The notes beneath the pieces are model-generated. The model made no database searches. It had not been told where the DNA came from and saw only the letters and a program-made list of their open reading frames with translations. DNA of 64,000 bases from Hydractinia symbiolongicarpus (lineage: Eukaryota > Cnidaria > Hydrozoa > Anthoathecata > Hydractiniidae): the NCBI RefSeq assembly GCF_029227915.1, contig NC_079888.1, forward strand, positions 21,060,001 to 21,124,000, read 5' to 3'. Shown here piece after piece: positions 1 through 11,144 of this stretch (position 1 is its first letter; each line of letters opens with the position of its first letter). Position numbers and translations under genes: made by a program.

Positions 1-374
1 GTTTGAGTTACAACGGTTGAGTCACATATTCGTACCAACATGTATTTAGCGATATTTTTCTGATATTACCAGGTTGCATCGCTTTTAACTATGAAACGAT
101 TGACTGTGGGACTTAATTCAGCTATCTTTGGACTGTCACCTGATAAATGAGATAAAAGAGACAATTGGACTCCAAGAAAAAACATTCTTCTTAATTTGAC
201 ATGATTGCCGAAACTCAGCGATTACACTGGGCCCTGTGGTAGCGCTTCAATTAAGAATTAAGATAAAAAAGTTATTTTTTTATTGCGGGACCAATCCTAG
301 CCATTATCTCGCGCTGAAGAAATAGCGGCAGTTTCAAAAACTACATTTCATTGACTTTCTAACGGTGTCAATCC
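1..374. repeat. Reference monomer (type a) used for phasing
   Basis: This first full unit is 374 bp with about 139 G+C by hand count. Type a is marked by AACTATGAAACGATT, GTCACCTGATAAATGAG, CCAAGAAAAAACATT and GACATGATTGCCGAAACTC. Type b instead has AACAATGAAACGTTGAC, a T7 tract, GTGACCTGATAAATGTG, AAGAAATAACATTCTTC and GACGTGATTGCCGGAACTC. Both classes recur throughout the window, interleaved every two to four units. The array is therefore built from two old monomer lineages with later subtypes. Confidence 0.9.
264..281. repeat. A-tract/T-tract inverted repeat with four-base loop (one per full monomer)
   Basis: Nearly every monomer has A6-A8, GTCA (GTTA in this first copy), then T6-T8. This is a self-complementary arm pair of six or seven bases around a four-base loop. 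Tract length varies between monomers (A5 in the GATAAAAAGTC class), which accounts for much of the 372-375 bp length variation. The truncated-monomer deletion and the copy A/B junction both fall in or beside it. Confidence 0.8.
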
Positions 375-732
375 GTTTGAGTTTTAATGGTTGTGTCACA
401 TATTCGTACCAACATGTATTTAGCGATATTTTTTTGATATTACTAGGTTGCATCGCTTTTAACAATGAAACGTTGACTGTGGGACTTAATTGAATTAACT
501 TTGGACTGTGATCTGATAAATGTGATAAATGAGACAATTGGACTCCAAGAAATAACATTCTTCTTAATTTGACGTGATTGCCAAAACTCAGCGATTACAC
601 TGGGCTCTGTGGTAGCGCTTCAATTAAGAATTAAGATAAAAAAGTCATTTTTTTATTGCGGGACAAATCCTAGCCATTATCCTGCGCTGATGAAACAGCA
701 ACAGTTTCAAAAACTACATTTCATTGACTTTC

Positions 733-763
733 TAACGGTGTCAGTCCGTTTGAGTTTCAACGG
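733..763. other. AACGG motif cluster at the monomer edge (representative copy)
   Basis: TAACGG (733-738), CCGTT (746-750, the reverse of AACGG) and CAACGG (758-763) lie within 31 bp, giving three arms of alternating orientation. The arrangement is kept in most full monomers; some copies have AAGGG, AATGG or AACGTG. YAACGG is the core recognised by Myb-family DNA-binding domains, and the arms can also fold as alternative 5-bp hairpins. Binding is inference only. Confidence 0.5.
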
Positions 764-1048
764 TTGTGTCACATATTCGTACCAACATGTATTTAGCGAT
801 ATTTTTCTGATATTACTAGGTTGCATCGCTTTTAACAATGAAACGATTGACTGTTGGACTTAATTGAGCTAACTGTGTACTGTCACCTGATAAATGTGAT
901 AAATGAGACAATTGGACTCCAAGAAATAACATTCTTGTTAATTTGCCGTGATTGCCGGAACTCAACGATTACACTGGGCTCTGTGGTACCGCTTCAATTA
1001 AGAATTAAGATAAAAAAGTCATTTTTTGACTTTTTAACGTGTCAGTCC
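748..1048. repeat. Truncated 301-bp monomer, c-type front (copy 1 of 5)
   Basis: GTCATTTTTT runs straight into GACTTTTTAACG, so about 72 bp holding GGGACCAATCC through CTACATTTCATT is missing. One G of AACGGTG is also lost, giving AACGTGTCAG. The front half is type c (GTGTACTG at 875), while the other four truncated copies have b-type fronts. It shares GGTACCGC with the copy at 8,686 and CTCAACGATT with the copies at 5,465 and 7,262. It looks like a chimera of a c front with a b-type truncated back. Confidence 0.9.
881..910. repeat. 9-bp direct repeat TGATAAATG-TGATAAATG (representative copy)
   Basis: In most b and c monomers CTGATAAATGTGATAAATGAG holds two adjacent TGATAAATG copies. Class a monomers have the second copy altered (GATAAAAGAG or GATAAAGGAG), and one b subtype has the first altered (TGATATTTG). 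It is a useful class marker and a small internal subrepeat. Confidence 0.75.
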
Positions 1049-4042
1049 GTTTGAGTTACAACGGTTGGGTCACATATTCGTACCAACATATATTTAGCGA
1101 TATTTTTCTGATATTACTAGGTTGCATCGCTTTTAACTATGAAACGATTGACTGTGGGACTTAATTGAACTAACTTTGGACTGTCACCTGATAAATGTGA
1201 TAAAAGAGAAAATTGGACTCCAAGAAAAAACACTCTTTTTAATTTGACATGATTGCCGAAACTCAGCGATTACACTGGGCTCTGTGGTAGCGCTTCATTT
1301 AAGAATTATGTTAAAAAAAGTCATTTTTTTATTGTGGGACCAATCCTAGCCATTATCCTGCGCTGATGAAATAGCGACAGTTTCAAAAACTACATTTCAT
1401 TGACTTTCTAACGGTGTCAGTCCGTTTGAGTTTCAACGGTTGTGTCACATATTCGTACCAACATGTATTTAGCGATATTTTTCTGATATTACTAGGTTGC
1501 ATCGCTTTTAACAATGAAACGATTGACTGTTGGACTTAATTGAGCTAACTGTGTACTGTCACCTGATAAATGTGATAAATGAGACAATTGGACTCCAAGA
1601 AATAACATTCTTGTTAATTTGACGTGATTGCCGGAACTCAGCGATTACACTGGGCACTGTGGTAGCGCTTCGTTTAAAAATTAAGATACAAAAAGTCATT
1701 TCTTTATTGCGGGACCAATCCTAGCCATTATCTCGCGCTGAAGAAATAGCGGCAGTTTCAAAAACTACATTTCATTGACGTTCTAACGGTGTTAGTCCGT
1801 TTGAGTTACAACGGTTGGGTCACATATTCGTACCAACATGTATTTAGCGATATTTTTCTGATATTACCAGGTTGCATCGCTTTTAACTATGAAACGATTG
1901 ACTGTGGGACTTAATTGAGCTATCTTTGGACTGTCACCTGATAAATGAGATAAAAGAGACAATTGGACTCCAAGAAAAAACATTCTTCTTAATTTGACAT
2001 GATTGCCGAAACTCAGCGATTACACTGGGCCCTGTGGTAGCGCTTCAATTAAGAATTAAGATAAAAAAGTCATTTTTTTATTGTGGGACCAATTCTAGCC
2101 ATTATCCTGCGCTGATGAAACAGCGACAGTTTCAAAAACTACATTTTATTGACTTTCTAACGGTGTCAGTCCGTTTGAGTTTCAACGGTTGTGTCACATA
2201 TTCGTACCAACATGTATTTAGCGATATTTTTCTGATATTACTAGGTTGCATCGCTTTTAACAATGAAACGATTGATTGTGGGACTTAATTGAGCTAACTG
2301 TGTACTGTCACCTGATAAATGTGATAAATGAGACAATTGGACTCCAAGAAATAACATTCTTGTTAATTTGACGTGATTGCCGGAACTCAGCGATTACACT
2401 GGGCACTGTGGTAGCGCTTCATTTAAAAATTAAGATACAAAAAGTCATTTTTTTATTGCGGGACCAATCCTAGCCATTATCTCGCGCTGAAGAAATAGCG
2501 GCAGTTTCGGAAACTACATTTCATTGACGTTCTAACGGTGTTAGTCCGTTTGAGTTACAACGGTTGAGTCACATATTCGTACCAACATGTATTTAGCGAT
2601 ATTTTTCTGATATTACCAGGTTGCATCGCTTTTAACTATGAAACGATTGACTGTGGGACTTAATTGAGCTATCTTTGGACTGTCACCTGATAAATGAGAT
2701 AAAAGAGACAATTGGACTCCAAGAAAAAACATTCTTCTTAATTTGACATGATTGCCGAAACTCAGCGATTACACTGGGCCCTGTGGTAGCGTTTCAATTA
2801 AGAATTAAGATAAAAAAGTCATTTTTTTATTGCGGGACCAATCCTAGCCATTATCTTGCGCTGAAGAAATAGCGGCAGTTTCAAAAACTACATTTCATTG
2901 ACTTTCTAACGGTGTCAGTCCGTTTGAGTTTTAATGGTTGTGTCACATATTCGTACCAACATGTATTTAGCGATATTTTTTTGATATTACTAGGTTGCAT
3001 CGCTTTTAACAATGAAACGTTTTCTGTGGGACTTAATTGAACTAACTTTGGACTGTGACCTGATAAATGTGATAAATGAGACAATTGGACTCCAAGAAAT
3101 AACATTCTTCTTAATTTGACGTGATTGCCGGAACTCAGCGATTACACTGGGCCCTGTGGTAGCGCTTCAATTAAGAATTAAGATAAAAAAGTCATTTTTT
3201 TATTGTGGGACCAATCCTAGCCATTATCCTGCGCTGATGAAATAGCGACAGTTTCAAAAACTACATTTTATTGACTTTCTAACGGTGTCAGTCCGTTTGA
3301 GTTTCAACGGTTGTGTCACATATTCGTACCAACATGTATTTAGCGATATTTTTCTGATATTACTAGGTTGCATCGCTTTTAACAATGAAACGATTGACTG
3401 TTGGACTTAATTGAGCTAACTGTGTACTGTCACCTGATAAATGTGATAAATGAGACAATTGGACTCCAAGAAATAACATTCTTGTTAATTTGACGTGATT
3501 GCCGGAACTCAGCGATTACACTGGGCACTGTGGTAGCGCTTCATTTAAAAATTAAGATACAAAAAGTCATTTTTTTATTGCGGGACCAATCCTAGCCATT
3601 ATCTCGCGCTGAAGAAATAGCGGCAGTTTCAGAAACTACATTTCATTGACGTTCTAACGGTGTTAGTCCGTTTGAGTTACAACGGTTGGGTCACATATTC
3701 GTACCAACTTGTATTTAGCGATAATTTTCTGATATTACCAGGTTGCATCGCTTTTAACTATGAAACGATTGACTGTGGGACTTAATTGAGCTATCTTTGG
3801 ACTGTCACCTGATAAATGAGATAAAAGAGACAATTGGACTCCAAGAAAAACATTCTTCTTAATTTGACATGATTGCCGAAACTCAGCGATTACACTGGGC
3901 CCTGTGGTAGCGCTTCAAATAAGAATTAAGATAAAAAAGTCATTTTTTTATTGCGGGACCAATCCTAGCCATTATCTCGCGCTGAAGAAATAGCGGCAGT
4001 TTCAAAAACTACATTTCATTGACTTTCTAACGGTGTCAGTCC

Positions 4043-4343
4043 GTTTGAGTTTTAACGGTTGTGTCACATATTCGTACCAACATGTATTTAGCGATATTTT
4101 TTTGATATTACTAGGTTGCATCGCTTTTAACAATGAAACGTTGACTGTGGGACTTAATTGAACTAACTTTGGACTGTGACCTGATAAATGTGATAAATGA
4201 GACAATTGGACTCCAAGAAATAACATTCTTCTTAACTTGCCGTGATTGCCGGAACTCAGCGATTACACTGGGCTCTGTGGTAGCGCTTCAATTAAGAATT
4301 AAGATAAAAAAAGTCATTTTTTGACTTTCTAACGTGTCAGTCC
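4043..4343. repeat. Truncated 301-bp monomer, b-type front (copy 2 of 5)
   Basis: It has the same joint, GTCATTTTTTGACTTTCT, and the same linked AACGTGTCAG change as the other truncated units. It follows a c-a pair (3,295 and 3,670), so it occupies the b position of the local c-a-b order. It has seven A residues before GTCA, against six in the other copies. Confidence 0.9.
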
Positions 4344-4559
4344 GTTTGAGTTACAACGGTTGGGTCACATATTCGTACCAACATGTATTTAGCGATATTT
4401 TTTTGATATTACTAGGTTGCATCGCTTTTAACAATGAAACGTTGACTGTGGGACTTAATTGAATTAACTTTGGACTTTGATCTGATAAATGTGATAAATG
4501 AGACAATTGGACTCCAAGAAATAACATTCTTCTTAATTTGACGTGATTGCCGGAACTCA

Positions 4560-6130
4560 GCGATTACACTGGGCTCTGTGGTAGCGCTTCAATTAAGAAT
4601 TAAGATAAAAAAGTCATTTTTTTATTGCGGGACAAATCCTAGCCATTATCCTGCACTGATGAAACAGCGACAGTTTCAAAAACTACATTTCATTGACTTT
4701 CTAACGGTGTCAGTCCGTTTGAGTTTCAACGGTTGTGTCACATATTCGTACCAACATGTATTTAGCGATAATTTTCTGATATTACTAGGTTGCATCGCTT
4801 TTAACAATGAAACGATTGACTGTTGGACTTAATTGAGCTAACTGTGTACTGTCACCTGATAAATGTGATAAATGAGACAATTGGACTCCAAGAAATAACA
4901 TTCTTGTTAATTTGACGTGATTGCCGGAACTCAGCGATTACACTGGGCACTGTGGTAGCGATTCATTTAAAAATTAAGATTCAAAAAGTCATTTTTTATT
5001 GCGGGACCAATCCTAGCCATTATCTCGCGCTGAAGAAATAGCGGCAGTTTTAAAAACTACATTTCATTGACGTTCTAACGGTGTTAGTCCGTTTGAGTTG
5101 CAACGGTTGGGTCACATATTCGTACCAACATGTATTTAGCGATATTTTTCTGATATTACCAGGTTGCATCGCTTTTAACTATGAAACGATTGACTGTGGG
5201 ACTTAATTGAGCTAACTTTGGACTGTCACCTGATAAATGAGATAAAAGAGACAATTGGACTCCAAGAAAAAACATCCTTCTTAATTTGACATGATTGCCA
5301 AAACTCAGCGGTTACACTGGGCTCTGTGGTAGCGCTTCAATTAAGAATTAAGATAAAAAAGTCATTTTTTTATTGCGGGACCAATCCTAGCCATTATCTC
5401 GCGCTGAAGAAATAGCGGCAGTTTCAAAAACTACATTTCATTGACTTTCTAACAGTGTCAGTCCGTTTGAGTTTTAACGGTTGTGTCACATATTAGTACC
5501 AACATGTATTTAGCGATATTTTTTTGATATTACTAGGTTGCATCGCTTTTAACAATGAAACGTTGACTGTGGGACTTAATTGAACTAACTTTGGACTGTG
5601 ACCTGATAAATGTGATAAATGACACAATTGGACTCCAAGAAATAACATTCTTCTTAATTTGCCGTGATTGCCGGAACTCAACGATTACACTGGGCTCTGT
5701 GGTAGCGCTTCAATTAAGAATTAAGATAAAAAAGTCATTTTTTGACTTTTTAACGTGTCAGTCCGTTTGAGTTACAACGGTTGGGTGACATATTCGTACC
5801 AACATATATTTAGCGATATTTTTCTGATATTACTAAGTTGCATCGCTTTTAACTATGAAACGATTGACTGTGGGACTTAATTGAGCTAACTTTGGACTGT
5901 CACCTGATAAATGTGATAAAAGAGAAAATTGGACTCCAAGAAAAAACACTCTTTTTAATTTGACATGATTGCCGAAACTCAGCGATTACACTGGGCTCTG
6001 TGGTAGCGCTTCATTTAAGTATTATGTTAAAAAAAGTCATTTTTTTAATGTGGGACCATTCCTAGCCATTATCCTGCGCTGATGAAATAGCGACAGTTTC
6101 AAAAACTACATTTCATTGACTTTCTAACGG
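4560..6130. repeat. 1,797-bp period HOR, first copy
   Basis: This block matches 6,357-7,927 at an offset of 1,797 bp, which is four full monomers plus one truncated unit. Shared private variants are AAGATTCAAAAAG, GCGGCAGTTTTAAAAAC, ATTGCCAAAACTCAGCGG, ATTAGTACC, TTACTAAGTTGC and TTTAAGTATTATG. The match starts near 4,560, where upstream class differences stop, and ends at 6,130, where GGTGTTAGTGCG replaces GGTGTCAGTCCG. Confidence 0.85.
5465..5764. repeat. Truncated 300-bp monomer, b-type front (copy 3 of 5)
   Basis: It has the shared joint and AACGTGTCAG. Private variants are ATTAGTACC in place of ATTCGTACC, AATGACACAATTGG, and AACAGTGTCAG at the entry to the monomer. All of these recur in the copy at 7,262, which marks the two as products of the 1,797-bp duplication. 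Confidence 0.9.
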
Positions 6131-6356
6131 TGTTAGTGCGTTTGAGTTACAACGGTTGGGTCACATATTCGTACCAACATGTATTTAGCGATATTTTTCT
6201 GATATTACCAGGTTGCATCGCTTTTAACTATGAAACGATTGACTGTGGGACTTAATTGAGCTAACTTTGGACTGTCACCTGATAAATGAGATAAAAGAGA
6301 CAATTGGACTCCAAGAAAAAACATTCTTCTTAATTTGACATGATTGCCGAAACTCA

Positions 6357-7927
6357 GCGATTACACTGGGCTCTGTGGTAGCGCTTCAATTAAGAATTAA
6401 GATAAAAAAGTCATTTTTTTATTGCGGGACAAATCCTAGCCATTATCCTGCGCTGATGAAACAGCGACAGTTTCAAAAACTACATTTCATTGACTTTCTA
6501 ACGGTGTCAGTCCGTTTGAGTTTCAACGGTTGTGTCACATATTCGTACCAACATGTATTTAGCGATATTTTTCTGATATTACTAGGTTGCATCGCTTTTA
6601 ACAATGAAACGATTGACTGTTGGACTTAATTGAGCTAACTGTGTACTGTCACCTGATAAATGTGATAAATGAGACAATTGGACTCCAAGAAATAACATTC
6701 TTGTTAATTTGACGTGATTGCCGGAACTCAGCGATTACACTGGGCACTGTGGTAGCGATTCATTTAAAAATTAAGATTCAAAAAGTCATTTTTTATTGCG
6801 GGACCAATCCTAGCCATTATCTCGCGCTGAAGAAATAGCGGCAGTTTTAAAAACTACATTTCATTGACGTTCTAACGGTGTTAGTCCGTTTGAGTTACAA
6901 CGGTTGGGTCACATATTCGTACCAACATGTATTTAGCGATATTTTTCTGATATTACCAGGTTGCATCGCTTTTAACTATGAAACGATTGACTGTGGGACT
7001 TAATTGAGCTAACTTTGGACTGTCACCTGATAAATGAGATAAAAGAGACAATTGGCCTCCAAGAAAAAACATCCTTCTTAATTTGACATGATTGCCAAAA
7101 CTCAGCGGTTACACTGGGCTCTGTGGTAGCGCTTCAATTAAGAATTAAGATAAAAAAGTCATTTTTTTATTGCGGGACCAATCCTAGCCATTATCTCGCG
7201 CTGAAGAAATAGCGGCAGTTTCAAAAACTACATTTCATTGACTTTCTAACAGTGTCAGTCCGTTTGAGTTTTAACGGTTGTGTCACATATTAGTACCAAC
7301 ATGTATTTAGCGATATTTTTTTGATATTACTAGGTTGCATCGCTTTTAACAATGAAACGTTGACTGTGGGACTTAATTGAACTAACTTTGGACTGTGACC
7401 TGATAAATGTGATAAATGACACAATTGGACTCCAAGAAATAACATTCTTCTTAATTTGCCGTGATTGCCGGAACTCAACGATTACACTGGGCTCTGTGGT
7501 AGCGCTTCAATTAAGAATTAAGATAAAAAAGTCATTTTTTGACTTTTTAACGTGTCAGTCCGTTTGAGTTACAACGGTTGGGTGACATATTCGTACCAAC
7601 ATATATTTAGCGATATTTTTCTGATATTACTAAGTTGCATCGCTTTTAACTATAAAACGATTGACTGTGGGACTTAATTGAGCTAACTTTGGACTGTCAC
7701 CTGATAAATGTGATAAAAGAGAAAATTGGACTCCAAGAAAAAACACTCTTTTTAATTTGACATGATTGCTGAAACTCAGCGATTACACTGGGCTCTGTGG
7801 TAGCGCTTCATTTAAGTATTATGTTAAAAAAAGTCATTTTTTTAATGTGGGACCATTCCTAGCCATTATCCTGCGCTGATGAAATAGCGACAGTTTCAAA
7901 AACTACATTTCATTGACTTTCTAACGG
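6357..7927. repeat. 1,797-bp period HOR, second copy
   Basis: Second member of the pair with 4,560-6,130. Few differences are visible: GTTACAACGG against GTTGCAACGG, TATAAAACG against TATGAAACG, and GGCCTCC against GGACTCC. Beyond 7,927 the order continues c, a, truncated b. The region therefore averages to a four-monomer HOR (c-a-bS-a', about 1,423 bp) in which one extra a monomer at 6,140 gave the 1,797 form. Confidence 0.83.
7262..7561. repeat. Truncated 300-bp monomer, b-type front (copy 4 of 5)
   Basis: It lies 1,797 bp downstream of the copy at 5,465 and repeats its private variants (ATTAGTACC, AATGACACAATTGG). The neighbouring a and a' monomers are duplicated with it. Confidence 0.9.
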
Positions 7928-8685
7928 TGTCAGTCCGTTTGAGTTTCAACGGTTGTGCCAGATATTCGTACCAACATGTATTTAGCGATATTTTTCTGAT
8001 ATTACTAGGTTGCATCGCTTTTAACAATGAAACGATTGACTGTTGGACTTAATTGAGCTAACTGTGTACTGTCACCTGATAAATGTGATAAATGAGACAA
8101 TTGGACTCCAAGAAATAACATTCTTGTTAATTTGACGTGATTGCCGGAACTCAGCGATTACACTGGGCACTGTGGTAGCGCTTCATTTAAAAATTAAGAT
8201 ACAAAAAGTCATCTTTTTATTGCGGGACCAATCCTAGCCATTATCTCGCGCTGAAGAAATAGCGGCAGTTTCAAAAACTACATTTCATTGACGTTCTAAC
8301 GGTGTTAGTGCGTTTGAGTTACAACGGTTGGGTCACATATTCGTACCAACATGTATTTAGCGATATTTTTCTGATATTACCAGGTTGCATCGCTTTTAAC
8401 TATGAAACGATTGACTGTGGGACTTAATTGAGCTAACTTTGGACTGTCACCTGATAAATGAGATAAAAGAGACAATTGGACTCCAAGAAAAAACATTCTT
8501 CTTAATTTGACATGATTGCCGAAACTCAGCGATTACACTGGGCTCTGTGGTAGCGCTTCAATTAAGAATTAAGATAAAAAAGTCATTTTTTTATTGCGGG
8601 ACCAATCCTAGCCATTATCTCGCGCTGAAGAAATAGCGGCAGTTTCAAAAACTACATTTCATTGAATTTCTAACGGTGTCAGTCC

Positions 8686-8985
8686 GTTTCAGTTTTAACG
8701 GTTGTGTCACATATTCGTACCAACATGTATTTAGCGATATTTTTTTGATATTACTAGGTTGCATCGCTTTTAACAATGAAACGTTGACTGTGGGACTTAA
8801 TTGAATTAACTTTGGAATGTGACCTGATAAATGTGATAAATGAGACAATTGGACTCCAAGAAATAACATTCTTCTTAATTTGCCGTGATTGCCGGAACTC
8901 AGCGATTACACTGGGCTCTGTGGTACCGCTTCAATTAAGAATTAAGATAAAAAAGTCATTTTTTGACTTTCTAACGTGTCAGTCC
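8686..8985. repeat. Truncated 300-bp monomer, b-type front (copy 5 of 5)
   Basis: This is the last truncated unit; none is seen in the remaining 55 kb. It starts GTTTCAGTTTTAACGG, has TTTGGAATGTGACC and GGTACCGC, and ends with the common joint and AACGTGTCAG. Confidence 0.88.
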
Positions 8986-10035
8986 GTTTGAGTTACAACA
9001 TTTGGGTCACATATTCATACCAACATGTATTTAGCGATATTTTTTTGATATTACTAGGTTGCATCGCTTTTAACAATGAAACGTTGACTGTGGGACTTAA
9101 TTGAATTAACTTTGGACTGTGACCTGATAAATGTGATAAATGAGACAATTGGACTCCAAGAAATAACATTCTTCTTAATTTGACGTGATTGCCGGAACTC
9201 AGCGATTACACTGGGCTCTGTGGTAGCGCTTCAATTAAGAATTAAGATAAAAAAAGTCATTTTTTTATTGCGGGACCAATCCTAGCCATTATCTCGCGCT
9301 GAAGAAATAGCGGCAGTTTCAAAAACTACATTTCATTGACGTTCTAACGGTGTTAGTCCGTTTGAGTTACAACGGTTGGGTCACATATTCGTACCAACAT
9401 GTATTTAGCGATATTTTTCTGATATTACCAGGTTGCATCGCTTTTAACTATGAAACGATTGACTGTGGGACTTAATTGAGCTAACTTTGAACTGTCACCT
9501 GATAAATGAGAAAAAAGAGACAATTGGACTCCAAGAAAAAACATTCTTCTTAATTTGACATGATTGCCGAAACTCAGCGATTACACTGGGCTCTGTGGTA
9601 GCGCTTCAATTAAGAATTAAGATAAAAAAGTCATTTTTTTATTGCGGGACCAATCCTAGCCATTATCTCGCGCTTAAGAAATAGCGGCAGTTTCAAAAAC
9701 TACATTTCATTGATTTTCTAACGGTGTCAGTCCGTTTGAGTTTTAACGGTTGTGTCACATATTCGTACCAACATGTATTTAGCGATATTTTTTGATATTA
9801 CTAGGTTGCATCGCTTTTAACAATGAAACGTTGACTGTGGGACTTAATTGAACTAACTTTGGACTGTGGCCTGATAAATGTGATAAATGAGACAATTGGA
9901 CTCCAAGAAATAACATTCTTCTTAATTTGACGTGATTGCCGGAACTCAGCGATTACACTGGGCACTGTGGTAGCGCTTCATTTAAAAATTAAGCTAAAAA
10001 AAGACATTTTTTTACTGCGGGACCTATCCTAACCG

Positions 10036-10049
10036 TTAGCGCGCGCTAA
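10036..10049. repeat. 14-bp perfect palindrome TTAGCGCGCGCTAA, 18 copies in the window
   Basis: Its starts are 10,036, 10,782, 11,903, 15,268, 20,131, 25,732, 26,478, 27,599, 29,092, 33,956, 43,669, 45,543, 47,041, 50,786, 53,408, 55,279, 57,525 and 61,637. In other monomers the site reads ATTATCGCGCGCTGAGG or ATTATCTCGCGCTGAAG, without full dyad symmetry. The palindrome sits with CTGCGGGACCTATCCTA, and none occurs in domain 1. The alternating GCGCGC core could adopt Z-DNA or a small cruciform, or be a protein site; that is inference. Confidence 0.85.
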
Positions 10050-11144
10050 AGAAATAGCAACAGTTTCAAGAACTACATTTCATTGACTTTCTAAAGGTGT
10101 CAGTCCGTTTGAGTTACAACGGTTGGGTCACATATTCGTACCAACATGTATTTAGCGATATTTTTTTAATATTACTAGGTTGCATCGCTTTTAACAATGA
10201 AACGTTGACTGTGAGACTTAATTGAACTAACTTTGGACTGTGACCTGATATTTGTGATAAATGAGACAATTGGACTACAAGAAATAACATTTTTCTGAAT
10301 TTGACGTGGTTGCCGGAACTCAGCGATTACACTGAACTCTGTGGTAGCGCTTCATTTAAGAATTAAGACAAAAAAGACATTTTTTATTGTGGGACCAATC
10401 CTAGCCGTTATCGCGCGCTGAAAAAATAGCGACAATATCAAAAACTACAGTTCATTGGCTTTTTAACGGTGTCAGTCCGTTTGAGTTACAACGGTTGGGT
10501 CACATATTCGTACCAACATGTATTTAGCGATATTTTTCTGATATTACTAGGTTGCATCGCTTTTAACAATGAAACGATTGACTGTGGAACTTAATTGAGC
10601 TAACTTTGGACTGTGAACTGATAAATGTGATAAATAAGACAATTGGACTCCAAGAAATAACATTCTTGTTAACTTTACGTGATTGCCGGAACTCAGCGAT
10701 TACACTGGGCACTGTGGTAGCGCTTCATTTAAAAATTAAGCTAAAAAAAGACATTTTTTACTGCGGGACCTATCCTAACCGTTAGCGCGCGCTAAAGAAA
10801 TAGCGACAGTTTCAAAAACTACGTTTCATTGACTTTCTAACGGTGTCAGTCCGTTTGAGTTACAACGGTTGGGTCACATATTCGTACCAACATGTATTTA
10901 GCGATATTTTTCTGGTATTACTAGGTTGCATCGCTTTTAACTATGAAACGATTGACTGTGGGACTTAATTGGGCTAACTTTGGACTGTCACCTGATAAAT
11001 GTGATAAAGGAGACAATTGGACTCCAAGAAAAAACATTCTTCTTAATTTGACATGATTGCCGAAACTCAGCGATTACACTGGGCTCTGTGGTAGCGCTTC
11101 ATTTAAGAATTATGATAAAAAAAGTCATTTTTTTATTGTGGGAC

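Larger units (their letters stand above)
1..9950. repeat. Domain 1: HOR array of monomer types a, b, c, a' with truncated units
   Basis: Monomer starts by hand are 1, 375, 748, 1049, 1424, 1799, 2173, 2548, 2922, 3295, 3670, 4043, 4344, 4717, 5091, 5465, 5765, 6140, 6514, 6888, 7262, 7562, 7937, 8312, 8686, 8986, 9360 and 9734. Type order is a b cS a' c a c a b c a bS b c a bS a' a c a bS a' c a bS b a b, where S means truncated. Type c has GTGTACTG (875, 1551, 2300, 3422, 4844, 6641, 8064). Type a' has AGAGAAAATTGG. The domain is marked by GCTTCAATTAAG, GTTTGAGTTTTAA in b units and no 14-bp GCGCGC palindrome. It ends inside the 9,734 monomer, where the sequence changes to the downstream type near 9,950. 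Confidence 0.85.

Noticed and set aside
31-47. Possible CENP-B box in ATTCGTACCAACATGTA
   Set aside because: It matches TTCG and the central A of the known NTTCGNNNNANNCGGGN pattern, but the required CGGG is ATGT in essentially all monomers. Only about five of nine key positions fit.
264-285. Rho-independent transcription terminator from the A-tract/T-tract hairpin
   Set aside because: The stem is only A:T pairs with no G+C arm, it occurs in every monomer, and the context is eukaryotic satellite. It is a structural inverted repeat, not a bacterial terminator.
334-558. Recurring reverse-strand frame of 74 codons (also 62, 63, 68 or 82 codons elsewhere), present in dozens of monomers
   Set aside because: It lies inside the satellite monomer and recurs because the monomer does. 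T-tract changes (T5C, T6, T7, T8) shift or destroy it, giving the 63-codon versions, and many monomers lack it. No start context, signal or domain is recognisable.
609-863. Recurring forward frame of 84 codons starting with GTG (also at 2,034, 4,578, 6,375, 58,953 and 63,065)
   Set aside because: It spans a monomer boundary and exists only where a particular pair of subtypes is adjacent. It has a non-ATG start and no codon-level conservation compared with neighbouring monomers. It is treated as chance read-through of repeat DNA.
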